NCBI GenBank assembly: GCA_964236735.1
Contig: CAXSFM010000008.1
Span: 158,810 to 222,809 of the forward strand
Reading direction: 5' to 3'
DNA length: 64,000 bases
Source: JAIVJG01 sp964236735
Lineage (GTDB): Bacteria; Acidobacteriota; Blastocatellia; Pyrinomonadales; Pyrinomonadaceae
Made by a program: the position numbers and the translations under genes. The notes beneath the pieces were generated by a model, which saw nothing but the letters and a program-made list of their open reading frames with translations, was not told the origin of the DNA and did no database searches. The stretch's first letter is position 1, and the number at the start of each line of letters is the position of its first letter. Of the stretch, positions 32,995 through 42,447 are shown one piece after another.

Positions 32995-35040
32995 TCACTT
33001 CTCAAGGTGGTACGGCACGCTCGTGACGATGACGCCCTTCTTAAAGAGCAGCGCGCCTTTGAGCAGCAGAGAGCTTTGATTGTGGAGCAGATGTTGCCAC
33101 CAGCGCGCGGGCACGAACTCCGGCAGCACGACCGTCACCACATCGAATTCGCCCTGCTGGCTGATGCGTTTGAGATGGCGCAGCAGCGGGCGTATCAGCG
33201 AGCGATACGGCGACGGCAGCACGACTAAGTTAATCCCTGCGCCCCACTGATCCCACTTCTCGCGCAGCTTGCGCGTCGCCTCATCATCAATGTCCACATA
33301 GATCGCGCTGACGTTGCCTTGCGAAATTGCGCGCGCGTATTCGAGCGCGCCGATGACGCCGCGATGGATGCCGGAGATCGGCACGACGACGGTGTGCCGG
33401 AGCGGGCGCAGGCTGTCCAACCCTTCGGTCGAGAGTTGGCGCGCGACGCTCACGTAATGCGCGTGGATGGAACGGAACATGAAGACGAGCACGGGAATCA
33501 ACGCCACGACGACCCACGCGCCGTGCAGAAACTTCGTGACGATGAAGACGATGAGCACGATGAAGGTGGCAATCGCGCCGAGTCCGTTGATGATGATGGA
33601 CTTTTTCCAGTGCGAGGCGCGCGGCGCGTCGGCGACAAGCGAGCGCAGCGCGTCAATCGTCGTGTGAATGTCGGACGCGACGAGTCCCAGATCGGGCACG
33701 GGCATCACAACGCCCGGCGGGTCTGGCTTCTCTCGCCTTCCGCTGTCGCGCCGATCCGCTTCATCATCGCCGGATTTGCCGCCGCGCATCAGGTCGCGCT
33801 CGCGCAGCCAGTGCCTGACCATGCCCGCCTGCGAAAGCGTGAACGAGAGAAAGACGCCGACGGCGTAGAGCGGAATCAGGCGATTTTCGTCGGCTTTGAA
33901 GGCGATGACGAGAATCGCGGAGAAGACGGCGAGGATTATCACGCCGTTTGAAAAGACCAGCCGGTCGCCGCGATTGGCAAACTGTCTGGGCAAAAAGCGG
34001 TCGCGCGCGAGCAAGCTGGAGAGTCGCGGGAAGTCCGCGAACGAAGTGTTGGCGGCGAGCACGAGAATGGCGGCGGTCGTGGCCTGCACGACGTAGTAGA
34101 ACCAGCCGAGCGGCCCCTTGAACATGATGCGCGCGAACTGCGAGATGACCGTCTCCTGCTCGCTCGGACGCACGCCGTAGAGATACGCCATGACGCTCGT
34201 GCCGAGGAACATCACGGTCAACAGCGCGGCCATCCAGACGAGCGTCTTGGCGGCGTTGCGCGACTCCGGCGACTTGAAAGCGGGCACGCCGTTCGAGATC
34301 GCCTCGATGCCCGTCAACGCCGAGCAACCGTTCGAGAACGCGCCGAGCAGAAGAAAAAGCGTGATGCCCTGCGGCAGATACCCTTCGGCCATCTTCGGAG
34401 CTTCGGCGGTGTGCGGCGCAACGTCGTGGAAGATGAAGTAGTGGACGAAGCCGAAGCCGATCATAAAAAGAAAGCTCACGAGGAAGGCGTAAGTCGGGAT
34501 GGCGAAGATTGTGCCTGACTCGCGCACGCCGCGCAGATTAGCGAGGGCGATGAAGGTGATGAAGATGAGTCCGAGCGGAACTTTATGCTCGTGTATCCAG
34601 TCGAATTGCGTGCCCTGCGCGGCGGAGGTGATGGCCGAGACGCCCGCCGAAATCGAGACCGAAACCGTCAGCACGTAGTCCAGCAAGAGCGCCGCGCCGG
34701 CGATGAGTCCCGCATTCGTGCCGAGATTATCTTTCGCCACGATGTACGCGCCGCCGCCCGAAGGATACGCGAAAATCGTCTGCCGGTAACTGATCGCCAC
34801 GATGACGAGCAGCGCGCCAATGGCGAGCGAGATGGGGATGACGTAGCTGAAAGCATTCGTCTGTCCGAAGGTGAAAGCGACCGCGAGGACGAGCAGTATT
34901 TCCTGCGTCGCGTAGGCGGTCGAAGAGAGCGCATCGGAAGAAAAGACCGCGAGCGCGGTCTTGTTCGTGAGTCGTTCGTGGACGGCTTGCTCCGTGCGTT
35001 TGGGGTTGCCGACGAGCAAGCGTTTAACTGAATTCGCCAT
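32995..35040 (-). CDS. KimA-like potassium importer (APC superfamily)
   Basis: The protein has 681 residues. The N-terminal 12-13 transmembrane helices span about 30-480 and begin with LTNKTALAVFSSDALSSTAYATQEILL; FAYPSGGGAYIVAKDNLGTNAGLIAG and LTVSVSISAGVSAITSA also match KimA (YdaO) from Bacillus, a proton-driven, high-affinity potassium importer controlled by cyclic di-AMP. The C-terminal soluble part (about 535-681) looks like the KimA regulatory domain. ATG 35040 is used. No KimA riboswitch was recognised upstream. The end of the gene borders a repeat. It lies downstream of, and in the same direction as, the other large permease. Confidence 0.85.
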   Translation of the reverse strand: MANSVKRLLVGNPKRTEQAVHERLTNKTALAVFSSDALSSTAYATQEILLVLAVAFTFGQTNAFSYVIPISLAIGALLVIVAISYRQTIFAYPSGGGAYIVAKDNLGTNAGLIAGAALLLDYVLTVSVSISAGVSAITSAAQGTQFDWIHEHKVPLGLIFITFIALANLRGVRESGTIFAIPTYAFLVSFLFMIGFGFVHYFIFHDVAPHTAEAPKMAEGYLPQGITLFLLLGAFSNGCSALTGIEAISNGVPAFKSPESRNAAKTLVWMAALLTVMFLGTSVMAYLYGVRPSEQETVISQFARIMFKGPLGWFYYVVQATTAAILVLAANTSFADFPRLSSLLARDRFLPRQFANRGDRLVFSNGVIILAVFSAILVIAFKADENRLIPLYAVGVFLSFTLSQAGMVRHWLRERDLMRGGKSGDDEADRRDSGRREKPDPPGVVMPVPDLGLVASDIHTTIDALRSLVADAPRASHWKKSIIINGLGAIATFIVLIVFIVTKFLHGAWVVVALIPVLVFMFRSIHAHYVSVARQLSTEGLDSLRPLRHTVVVPISGIHRGVIGALEYARAISQGNVSAIYVDIDDEATRKLREKWDQWGAGINLVVLPSPYRSLIRPLLRHLKRISQQGEFDVVTVVLPEFVPARWWQHLLHNQSSLLLKGALLFKKGVIVTSVPYHLEK

Positions 35041-35295
35041 ATGGTTCGCCGTCTCATGTCTCTCAAGGCGCGCGCATCAAACGATGCTGCAACGCACGCG
35101 CCTCGCGACTTCAGCCGCGTGCGCGAATCTCGTTGAGACACACTTCAATTTAGATAAGTTTGGCGGAAGTGATTTGACATTCAATCAGACCGTCGCGCTA
35201 TAAGACTCCACTGCCCAACCTTCTGTCAAATTCGTCTGGTTGATGTGGAAACTCTTCTTTGAAGCGACTTGTGCCTACACATTCTTCGCAAGTTG

Positions 35296-37293
35296 TTAGC
35301 CGCCGACGTGGATGGCGGGACGACGCTCCGGGTCTTCCTCAACCTGCCTGAGCACTTCGCGTGTGACCGGCGCGGTGTCGCCCTCGCCGAAGACGATGTA
35401 GCTGACGATGTGCTTGATCGGATTGCCCTCCGACCAGCCGAAGTAGGCGTGCGGGATTTTGCCGCTCATGTCGCGGATGTCGAGGAGCAGGGCGGCAATG
35501 GAATTTGGCACCGTCGAACTCTCCGCGCGCAGGATGCGATGGCGTCCGACCTCGACGCCCTTGACCTCCATCACGTCCGAAAACTCCGAAGCGTCGCAGA
35601 CTTTCACTTCGAGGAAGATGACTTTGTCCGTCTTCGGGATGTGATTGTCTTCACGCTGCTCGCGCTCTTTCAAGTCGTACTCCGTCGCGTCGCCGGGGCC
35701 GCCCGGACGGTTGGCGATGATGCACATCTCGCCGCTGCTTTGGCCAGCCTCTTCGATGAAGCGTCGCGCCATCTCGTCCAACTCGACGCGATCCACGCGC
35801 AGTTCGGTCGTGCGCCAGACTCTCGACAGAAACGAGAGGATGACGATTGCCCCGATGAAGAACGAAGCGATCTTGATGCCGTCCGCGCGCTCGACCATGT
35901 TGACGCAGGTCGTGTAGATGAAGACGAGCGTGATGAGCAGGAAGCCGACGGTCTTCGCGCCCCAACCTTTGCGCCTCCATTCGGAAATCGTCACGGCCAC
36001 CGCCGCCGAACTCATCAGGACGAGGACGCCGGTCGCGTAAGCTCCGCCCTGCGCGTCAACGTCGGCCTTGAAGATCACCGTCACGGCGAAGGCGACGGTG
36101 GTGAAGACGAGCGTCAGCGGGCGCGTGGCCTTCGTCCAGTCGGGAGCCATGCCGTAGCGCGGCAGATAGCGCGGCACGATGTTTAAGAGTCCCGCCATCG
36201 CCGACGCCCCCGCGAACCATAGAATCAGGATCGTGCTGATGTCGTAGAGCGTGCCGAAGCCGTTGCCGAGATAATGGTGCGCGAGATAGGCGAGCGCGCG
36301 CCCGTTGGCCTGTCCCGCGAGGTGATCGGCGGTGGCGGGCAGATATTCCTCCGCCGGAATCAACATCGTCGTCACGAGACTGCTGGAGATGAGAAAGACG
36401 CTCATCACGAGCGCGGCGTAAATGAGCAGGTGTCGCGTGTTGCGGACGCGCCCCTGCGGATGCTCTTCCGTGTCGGACTTGTCGCCCTTGATGAGCGGCA
36501 TCACAGCCACGCCGGTCTCGAAGCCGGAGAGTCCGAGCGCGAGTTTCGGAAACAGCAGAAGCGCGAGGCCGATCATCATCAGGGGATTGCCATTGACTCG
36601 CGGCGCGGCGAAGAGGCTCGTCTTCCAGTCGCCGACGAGCGACGGATGAATCGCGATTTGATATGCGCCCGTCCCGATGACGATGATGTTCAGCGCGAGA
36701 TAGACGCTGACAAGGACGACGGCGATGCCGATGGCCTCCTTGAAGCCCTTGAGAAAGACCGCGCCGAGCAAGGCGACGAGCGCGAGCGTGACGTAAATTT
36801 TGGGATGATGCGTGCCGATCACCAACTGCGCGTAGGGATTCTCGATGACGTGCGCGGTCGCGTCCGCCGCCGAGAGCGTGATCGTGATGACGAAATCCGT
36901 CGCGACGAAACCGAGCAGCACGAGCACGAAGATTTTCCCCTTCCACCACGACAGAAGGTGTTCGAGCATCGAGATCGAGCCTTCGCCGTGCGGGCTTTCC
37001 TCCGCCACGCGGCTGTAGATGGGATACGCGCCGAAGAGCGTGAGCAGGACGAGGATGAGCGTCGCGATGGGCGAGAGCGCGCCGGCGGCGATGAAGGCGA
37101 TGCCGGGCTGGTAGCCGAGCGTCGAGAAATAATCCACGCCGGTCAGGCACATCACCTTCCACCACGGGTGTTGATGATGATGTCCCGCGCGCTCGTGCGG
37201 CCCTTCCATCTCCTTGATGTGCCCCTGAAGCAGCCAACGCTCGAACCACCCGACTTCTTTTTTCTGACCCGGCGCAGATAATGATTCAGCCAT
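35296..37293 (-). CDS. APC-family amino acid/cation permease with C-terminal soluble domain
   Basis: The protein has 665 residues. About 11-12 transmembrane helices span 35-480. Near the N-terminus HHHQHPWWKVMCLTGVDYFSTLGYQ, then PGIAFIAAGALSPIATLILV, and LSGFETGVAVMPLI in the middle are marks of this large permease group, often annotated as amino acid transporters. The last 180 residues are soluble and may be a regulatory domain (KVIFLEVKVCDASEFSDVM and RHRILRAESSTVPNSIAALLLDI). The substrate is not clear. ATG 37293 is chosen for the AGGAGA before it; an in-frame alternative lies at 37320. It precedes the KimA-like gene. Confidence 0.8.
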   Translation of the reverse strand: MAESLSAPGQKKEVGWFERWLLQGHIKEMEGPHERAGHHHQHPWWKVMCLTGVDYFSTLGYQPGIAFIAAGALSPIATLILVLLTLFGAYPIYSRVAEESPHGEGSISMLEHLLSWWKGKIFVLVLLGFVATDFVITITLSAADATAHVIENPYAQLVIGTHHPKIYVTLALVALLGAVFLKGFKEAIGIAVVLVSVYLALNIIVIGTGAYQIAIHPSLVGDWKTSLFAAPRVNGNPLMMIGLALLLFPKLALGLSGFETGVAVMPLIKGDKSDTEEHPQGRVRNTRHLLIYAALVMSVFLISSSLVTTMLIPAEEYLPATADHLAGQANGRALAYLAHHYLGNGFGTLYDISTILILWFAGASAMAGLLNIVPRYLPRYGMAPDWTKATRPLTLVFTTVAFAVTVIFKADVDAQGGAYATGVLVLMSSAAVAVTISEWRRKGWGAKTVGFLLITLVFIYTTCVNMVERADGIKIASFFIGAIVILSFLSRVWRTTELRVDRVELDEMARRFIEEAGQSSGEMCIIANRPGGPGDATEYDLKEREQREDNHIPKTDKVIFLEVKVCDASEFSDVMEVKGVEVGRHRILRAESSTVPNSIAALLLDIRDMSGKIPHAYFGWSEGNPIKHIVSYIVFGEGDTAPVTREVLRQVEEDPERRPAIHVGG

Positions 37294-37834
37294 CGTTGCT
37301 TCTCCTCGTCTGTTCGACAATCCCTGTCTCGAAAAAGAATCGCTCGCGCCTGCCCCGGATAGTTTCGCTCGCTTGATGGCGAGAGGCCGGGCACAACATC
37401 ACGAAAGGGATGGGCGCCACCAAATCCTCAACTGCTGCACATCCACTTGAATACGGCTTGAGCTTTTCGCTTGAGGAATTTGTATCAAACCGACTCGCAA
37501 CTGACAACCTTTATTTCTTAACTCCTCATGCGCGTCCACGCCAAAAGCCATGCGCGGTTAGTGTTCGACAACCCGCCCTTTTCTCTTTCGTTCCATCTGG
37601 CGCAAAGCGAAATCCGTTTCGCTGCCGACCCTCTCAAGATCATGTTCTGAATGTTGATTGCCGCGTGCTTGCTAGTATGCTAAAGTCTGGAATGTTCAAG
37701 CCTTTAGCAGTGTTTTGAGGAATGCCAGGCCGCAGTCAATTGCATTCCTCTTCCAGCCGTTTTAGCTAACACCAGATACGGAAGAGCGCGCCGCGCCCGA
37801 CACCGCGCAGGATCACTGGCGAGAGTTTGCCGTC
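37294..37834. other. Divergent intergenic region between the permease and the sigma-54 activator
   Basis: No gene or RNA structure is evident in this 541-base region. It contains a 9-bp inverted repeat (37717-37750) and AT-rich stretches that may hold promoters, but none matches well enough to list. Confidence 0.4.
37717..37750. promoter_or_regulatory. Inverted repeat upstream of the sigma-54 activator
   Basis: GAGGAATGC (37717-37725) and GCATTCCTC (37742-37750) form a perfect 9-bp dyad with a 16-base spacer, 85-118 bases before the activator start. It could be an operator; the regulator is unknown. Confidence 0.4.
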
Positions 37835-40800
37835 ATGTCATCACGCTTTCCAAAAGTCAGCGCAGACTCCGGCGCTGACCGGACATCTTCCTCGACGCAG
37901 GGCGTCGTCCACATCTCGGACGCGCGTCGCGCCGCGACGAATCGCGCCGCCGCGTCTTCATCCGGCGAACTCAACACAGAACTCGAAGAGACGCGCGAAC
38001 TGCTCGACCGCGGATTGCCGAGCGCCGCCGAGTCGCGCCTCAGACAGATCATCAACAACTCGCGGCGCGACCCGCGTCTGCTCGCGCGCGCGCGCTGCAC
38101 GCTCGCGCTCGCGCTCGAAGTGATGGGACGCTACGATGAGTCGCTCGCCGCCGTCCTGATGTACGAAGCGCCGGACGCGCGTACCCAACTCGATGCCGAA
38201 ACGCTCTCCGCGCTGCACGTCCAAATCGGCCTCGCCTACAACTACTCCGGCAATCATCCGAAGGCCATCGCGCTCTTGAACGCCGAACTCCGCGAGCGCA
38301 CAGAGCACGGCGGAGGCGGCGATGTGCAACTCGGCGCGATCTATGCGGCGCTGGCTCGCGTCTATCGCGCGCTCAACGAGCATTCCATCGCGCGCGACCA
38401 TATCAACAAGGCGCTCGGCTACTTTCGCAACACGGGCGACTGGCGCGGACTCGCCGAAAGCTACTTCGGACTCGCGCACACGGAGACGCACGAAGGCCGC
38501 TACGAGGAAGCTATCTCCAACTTTGAGCAGGCCATCAAGCTCATCGGCGAGCGTCCCGCGCCGTACTTGCTCGGCAAGATTTACAACAACATGGCGGGGG
38601 CTTACTGGTTTCTCAAACGCCCGCACGACGGCATCAGCTCGCTCGAAAAAGGCGTCAACTATTACGAGCGCACCGAACATAAAGACAACGCCTCCATCGG
38701 CTACAACAATCTCGGCATCAACCTGATGCTCGTCGGCGAATGGACGCGCGCGCACACGGCTCTCAAACGCGCGCTCGAACTCTCTCTGCAAATTGACGCG
38801 GAGGGACGCCACGCCGCGATGATCTTCGATTCGCTCGGCGAGTTGTACATGCTGCGCGGCGACCTGACGCAGGCGCGCGAATATCTTGAGCGCGCGGTGC
38901 GGATGGCGACGGAGATCGGCAAGAAATGGTACGCCGCGCAGGCCATGCGGACGCTCACGCGCTGCTATCTGGCGATGGAGCGCACGGACTCTGCGCTCGC
39001 GACAGGCGAAAGCGCGCGCGCGCTGGGCGAGCGCATCGGCGACCGTCAAGGCATCTGCGAATCGAATCTGCTGATCGCCGAAGCGCATCTGCAATACGGC
39101 CACTCGCGTGAATGCGCGAAACTGCTGGAGGAAGTCTCGAAGGAGACGGTTGACTCAGCCACAGACCTCGCCGTCGCGGGCGCAGCGCAGCGCGTCTATG
39201 GCATGGCCGCCCTCGCGCAAAAAGACGCGCCGCTCGCCGCGCACCACTTCGCGCGCTCCATCTCCATCTTCGAGTTGCTCGGCGACCGCTATTGCAGCGC
39301 GCGCGCGCACCTCTGTCTCGGACGCGCTTACGCCATCACGCAGCCTGAGCGCGCCATCGAGCAAGTAGAGAATGCCGCGCGCAGCTTTCGCGAACTCGGC
39401 GCGAGTCTCGACCTCGAAGTCGCCGAAAAGCTTCTCGCCGCGCTCGCCGAAGCCGCGCCCGAAGAACACATTGATCCGCCCGCGCCCGTCCAACTTCTCA
39501 CGCTGCGCCTGGCCGAGGCCGTCGCTTCGCGCGAGCTGCTTCTGCGCGAACTCGCCGCCGTGATTCATCAAGAGACCGGCGCGCACAAAGTCGTGATCGC
39601 GGAGACGGGCGAAGACGGCCACTTCAAAACCGTCATCGCGCACGGCTGCACGAACGCCGAAGGCGCGCGTCTCGCCACCGCGCTCGACGATGTGCGGACG
39701 GACGAGGATCGAGAGGCATTCGCGCTCGCACAGGACATGCGCGTGATCGTTCTGCGCTCGTCGAGCGCGCAACCGGCCACGCTGCTCATCTCGCCGCGCG
39801 AACAGCAACTGCTCGCGGGCGGCGCGCCCATCGAGTCTCTACTCCGCATCGTCGAACTCGGCATGGATGTCTGCGCGCTGCGGACGCGCGCGCGCACGGG
39901 TCGCGACTTGCCCGCGCAGGATTCTCTGGCGGGCGCGAGCTTGATGCCCGGCTTCATCCATTCGAGTCCCGCCATGACGCGCCTCGTGGACGAAGTCCAC
40001 AAGATACGCTCGTCGGACGTGACCGTGCTCGTGACGGGCGAATCGGGGACGGGCAAGGAACTCGTCGCGCGCGCCATCCACTCTATTTCTTCGCGCCGCA
40101 CGAAAGTCTTCGTCCCGTTTAACTGCACGGCGGTTCCGAAAGAACTCTCCGAAGGTTATCTCTTCGGCTATCGTCGAGGGGCTTTCACCGGCGCGACGCA
40201 GGACTCTCCCGGCGTCATCAGAACAGCGGCGGGCGGCACGCTCTTTTTAGACGAGATCGGCGATTTGCCTTTGGACGTGCAGCCGAAGATTTTGAGATTC
40301 CTGCAAGAGGGAGAGATTCAACCGCTCGGCGAGCAAAGACCCGTCAAGGTGGATGTGCGAATCATCGCGGCGACGAATAGCGACTTGGAGCGAATGGTCG
40401 AGGACGGCAGGTTTCGTGAAGACTTGTATTATCGCCTCAATGTGATTCGCCTGCGCGTGCCGCCGTTGAGAGAGAGGCGCAGCGAGATTCCGACCATCGT
40501 CAGCTATTACGTCAACCACTACGCGGCGAAGTTCGGCAGGAGCGACGTGCAGATTACGCCGCAGGCCGTTGACTTGCTGATGGTCTTCGACTGGCCGGGC
40601 AACGTGCGCCAACTCTGCAACGAAGTGCAGCGCGTCGTCGCACGCGCTGAAGACGGAGCCACCATCACGCCCGACCAACTCTCGCCCGAACTCAAACGCA
40701 TCGCCGCCTCCGACGCGCCACGCGCCTCGAACGCCGCCACAGTCATTCCCATCGGCGCGTCCGCCGCCGACGCCGCTATCGCGCAAGGCTTAAATCTCGC

Positions 40801-40951
40801 CGACGCGATGGCCGAACTCGAACGGCGCATGATCGCCGAAGCCCTCCGCAAACATAACGGCAATATCTCGCGCGCCTCACGCGAACTCGGCCTCACCCGT
40901 CGCGGCCTCTATCTCAAACTCGGACGCCACGACCTCAGTGCGAGTGCCTAA
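37835..40951 (+). CDS. TPR-containing sigma-54-dependent activator
   Basis: This 1038-residue protein joins a long N-terminal TPR region (about residues 45-560, many A-x-x-Y/F-x-x-L-G units) to a GAF-like segment (about 570-690) and a sigma-54 AAA+ domain. In the AAA+ part, Walker A is GESGTGKELVARAIH, the sigma-54 contact loop reads YRRGAFTGA, Walker B is GGTLFLDEIGDLP, and DLYYRLNVI carries the arginine finger. The C-terminus is a Fis helix-turn-helix (HNGNISRASRELGLTRRGLY). It lacks a receiver, so TPR-bound partners probably set its activity. ATG 37835 is used. The gene is followed by a transposase scar. Confidence 0.93.
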   Translation: MSSRFPKVSADSGADRTSSSTQGVVHISDARRAATNRAAASSSGELNTELEETRELLDRGLPSAAESRLRQIINNSRRDPRLLARARCTLALALEVMGRYDESLAAVLMYEAPDARTQLDAETLSALHVQIGLAYNYSGNHPKAIALLNAELRERTEHGGGGDVQLGAIYAALARVYRALNEHSIARDHINKALGYFRNTGDWRGLAESYFGLAHTETHEGRYEEAISNFEQAIKLIGERPAPYLLGKIYNNMAGAYWFLKRPHDGISSLEKGVNYYERTEHKDNASIGYNNLGINLMLVGEWTRAHTALKRALELSLQIDAEGRHAAMIFDSLGELYMLRGDLTQAREYLERAVRMATEIGKKWYAAQAMRTLTRCYLAMERTDSALATGESARALGERIGDRQGICESNLLIAEAHLQYGHSRECAKLLEEVSKETVDSATDLAVAGAAQRVYGMAALAQKDAPLAAHHFARSISIFELLGDRYCSARAHLCLGRAYAITQPERAIEQVENAARSFRELGASLDLEVAEKLLAALAEAAPEEHIDPPAPVQLLTLRLAEAVASRELLLRELAAVIHQETGAHKVVIAETGEDGHFKTVIAHGCTNAEGARLATALDDVRTDEDREAFALAQDMRVIVLRSSSAQPATLLISPREQQLLAGGAPIESLLRIVELGMDVCALRTRARTGRDLPAQDSLAGASLMPGFIHSSPAMTRLVDEVHKIRSSDVTVLVTGESGTGKELVARAIHSISSRRTKVFVPFNCTAVPKELSEGYLFGYRRGAFTGATQDSPGVIRTAAGGTLFLDEIGDLPLDVQPKILRFLQEGEIQPLGEQRPVKVDVRIIAATNSDLERMVEDGRFREDLYYRLNVIRLRVPPLRERRSEIPTIVSYYVNHYAAKFGRSDVQITPQAVDLLMVFDWPGNVRQLCNEVQRVVARAEDGATITPDQLSPELKRIAASDAPRASNAATVIPIGASAADAAIAQGLNLADAMAELERRMIAEALRKHNGNISRASRELGLTRRGLYLKLGRHDLSASA

Positions 40952-41002
40952 CCAACTCCAACGCTCCGGGCGTCCCCGCCCAAAAGCACGCCAAGCCCTC
41001 AA

Positions 41003-41260
41003 ATGAAGTCCGCCAAACCTGTGCAAAGAACTTTCACGTTTGAGAAATTTCAGGAATGGTTCATGCGGCACTATCATTTGCGCTCTAATGTCGAGACGAC
41101 GTTCAGCATGATTAAGGCAAAGTTTGGTGAACGTCTGCGTAGCAAGAGCGAGACGGCGCAAGTAAACGAAGTGCTTTGTAAAGTCTTGTGTCATAACTTG
41201 TGCTGTGTTATTCAAAGCATCTACGAACTTGGGATAGAATCGACTTTTTGGACTGAATAG
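41003..41260 (+). pseudogene. Transposase remnant (C-terminal part, DDE IS4/IS5-like)
   Basis: The 85-codon frame contains the last segment of a DDE transposase: YHLRSNVETTFSMIKAKFGERLRSKS, then NEVLCKVLCHNLCCVIQS, with the conserved glutamate region. The upstream catalytic aspartates and the ends of the element are absent, and no terminal repeats are visible. It is therefore a broken insertion-sequence remnant. It lies at the start of a region of lower GC. Confidence 0.8.
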
Positions 41261-41387
41261 CTAGTCTTTACGCTGGCGTTCTCGTTTCTCACTTTCTTGC
41301 TGTCTTATGACTCTCAACCTCCTGAATGCCTCTCTGATTGCGGCGACGGCACACCATGCTGCCGCAATCAGCAAAATGGTGATTGCT

Positions 41388-42272
41388 ATGTCAATAATCC
41401 AATCTGCTCCAACGAATATTGAGAGGGCAGCCACATGGCAGACGTATGTATTCGTCGGATACGTGTTTCTGCTTCTATTTACGTTGGTTGGTACGGTTCT
41501 CTTATACAAAGCAGGAAACGCATACCAAGAGGCCGTTAAGGCAGACGCTGACGCGAAGAGTGCTGCCTCTAACGCTATTGCAGAGACAGCTAAAAAGGAC
41601 GCGGCAGAGGCTAATGCTAAAGCTGCACAAGCTGACTTAGGAGCAGCAAAGGCGAATGAAGGATTAGCGAAATCTAATGAAGAAATCGCCCGACTCACAA
41701 AGGAAGCGGAAGCATTAAGAGCAGAAGCGGAGAATGCTAAAGCTAATATTGTGATAGCGCAGGCCGATGCAGCGAAGGCTACCGAAGGTGCAGCTAAAGC
41801 AGGCGTTGAAGTAGCAAATCTGCAAGTAGTAGTTGCTAACGCTGAAACGAGACGAGCGGAAGCAGAGCGCGCTTTGTTGGAAGTGCAAGAGAGACTTAAA
41901 GACCGACACTTAACTACTGAACAGCGCGCACGGTTGCTTGAACTCCTAAAGGCGAATCCAAAAGGTGCTATAAACGTTTCGTGTATAGCTGGTTCATCGG
42001 CAGAACCGTGCAACTTCGCCGACGAAATAGTAGCCGTCCTAACTGAGGCCGGGTGGCAAGTTGATTTTACGGGGCGCGGAATGATTATGGTTGGCGGGAC
42101 TCCGGTAGGAGTGTTTATCCAAGTCCATAATGCGGCTAAAGCACCGATACGCGCTGAGGTTCTACAGAAAGCACTTGGCGCAATCGACGTTGAGGCGGGC
42201 GGCGTGGTTTCAGAGACCATGCAGGAGGGCACCGTAAACTTAGTCGTCGGCGCAAAGCCGCAGCCCCGTTGA
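41388..42272 (+). CDS. Membrane-anchored coiled-coil protein with conserved C-terminal domain
   Basis: The protein has 294 residues from ATG 41388; an in-frame ATG at 41307 is possible. One transmembrane helix (about 19-40, VFVGYVFLLLFTLVGTVLL) is followed by a roughly 130-residue Ala/Glu/Lys coiled coil. A globular C-terminus has RHLTTEQRARLLELLKANP, KGAINVSCIAGSSAEPC and AGWQVDFTGRGM; I have seen similar domains in membrane proteins of unknown function. The GC content is clearly lower than the neighbours, and a transposase remnant lies upstream, which suggests transfer. No ribosome-binding site is clear. Function unknown. Confidence 0.7.
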   Translation: MSIIQSAPTNIERAATWQTYVFVGYVFLLLFTLVGTVLLYKAGNAYQEAVKADADAKSAASNAIAETAKKDAAEANAKAAQADLGAAKANEGLAKSNEEIARLTKEAEALRAEAENAKANIVIAQADAAKATEGAAKAGVEVANLQVVVANAETRRAEAERALLEVQERLKDRHLTTEQRARLLELLKANPKGAINVSCIAGSSAEPCNFADEIVAVLTEAGWQVDFTGRGMIMVGGTPVGVFIQVHNAAKAPIRAEVLQKALGAIDVEAGGVVSETMQEGTVNLVVGAKPQPR

Positions 42273-42345
42273 GACTGTTTAGCAAAAAGCTGCCTCTCAA
42301 ATCTTGGCCGCACCTGCCCCGCCTGACCCCAAAGTCAGCGGGGCG

Positions 42346-42395
42346 ACTTTATGTGCAGCGTCTTAACTTTATGTGCAAGTCGGACTTTATGTGCA
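42346..42395. repeat. Three direct copies of ACTTTATGTGCA
   Basis: Exact 12-base copies at 42346-42357, 42366-42377 and 42384-42395, spaced 20 and 18 bases start to start. Arrays like this can mark the ends of elements moved by tyrosine recombinases, but no recombinase gene is near. Confidence 0.7.
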
Positions 42396-42410
42396 AAGCC
42401 CCGACGAGGA

Positions 42411-42447
42411 TTGGATACCTAGTTGCCACTGAATACGAAGTATCCAA
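42411..42447. repeat. 9-bp inverted repeat in the island edge
   Basis: ATTGGATAC (42411-42419) and GTATCCAAT (42439-42447) are perfect complements, with a 19-base spacer. It lies in AT-rich sequence just past the direct repeats. Confidence 0.5.

Noticed and set aside
35041..35295. Cyclic di-AMP (ydaO) riboswitch upstream of the KimA-like gene
   Set aside because: No resemblance to the conserved core could be recognised by eye.
35269..37281. Several long plus-strand frames across the APC permease
   Set aside because: Antisense shadows of a protein with clear membrane helices and family motifs.
41261..42313. A 350-codon open frame on the minus strand opposite the coiled-coil gene
   Set aside because: Its composition (long runs of Ser, Ala, Cys) is the shadow of the Ala/Glu-rich plus-strand coiled coil. 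There is no start with a ribosome-binding site and no domain.
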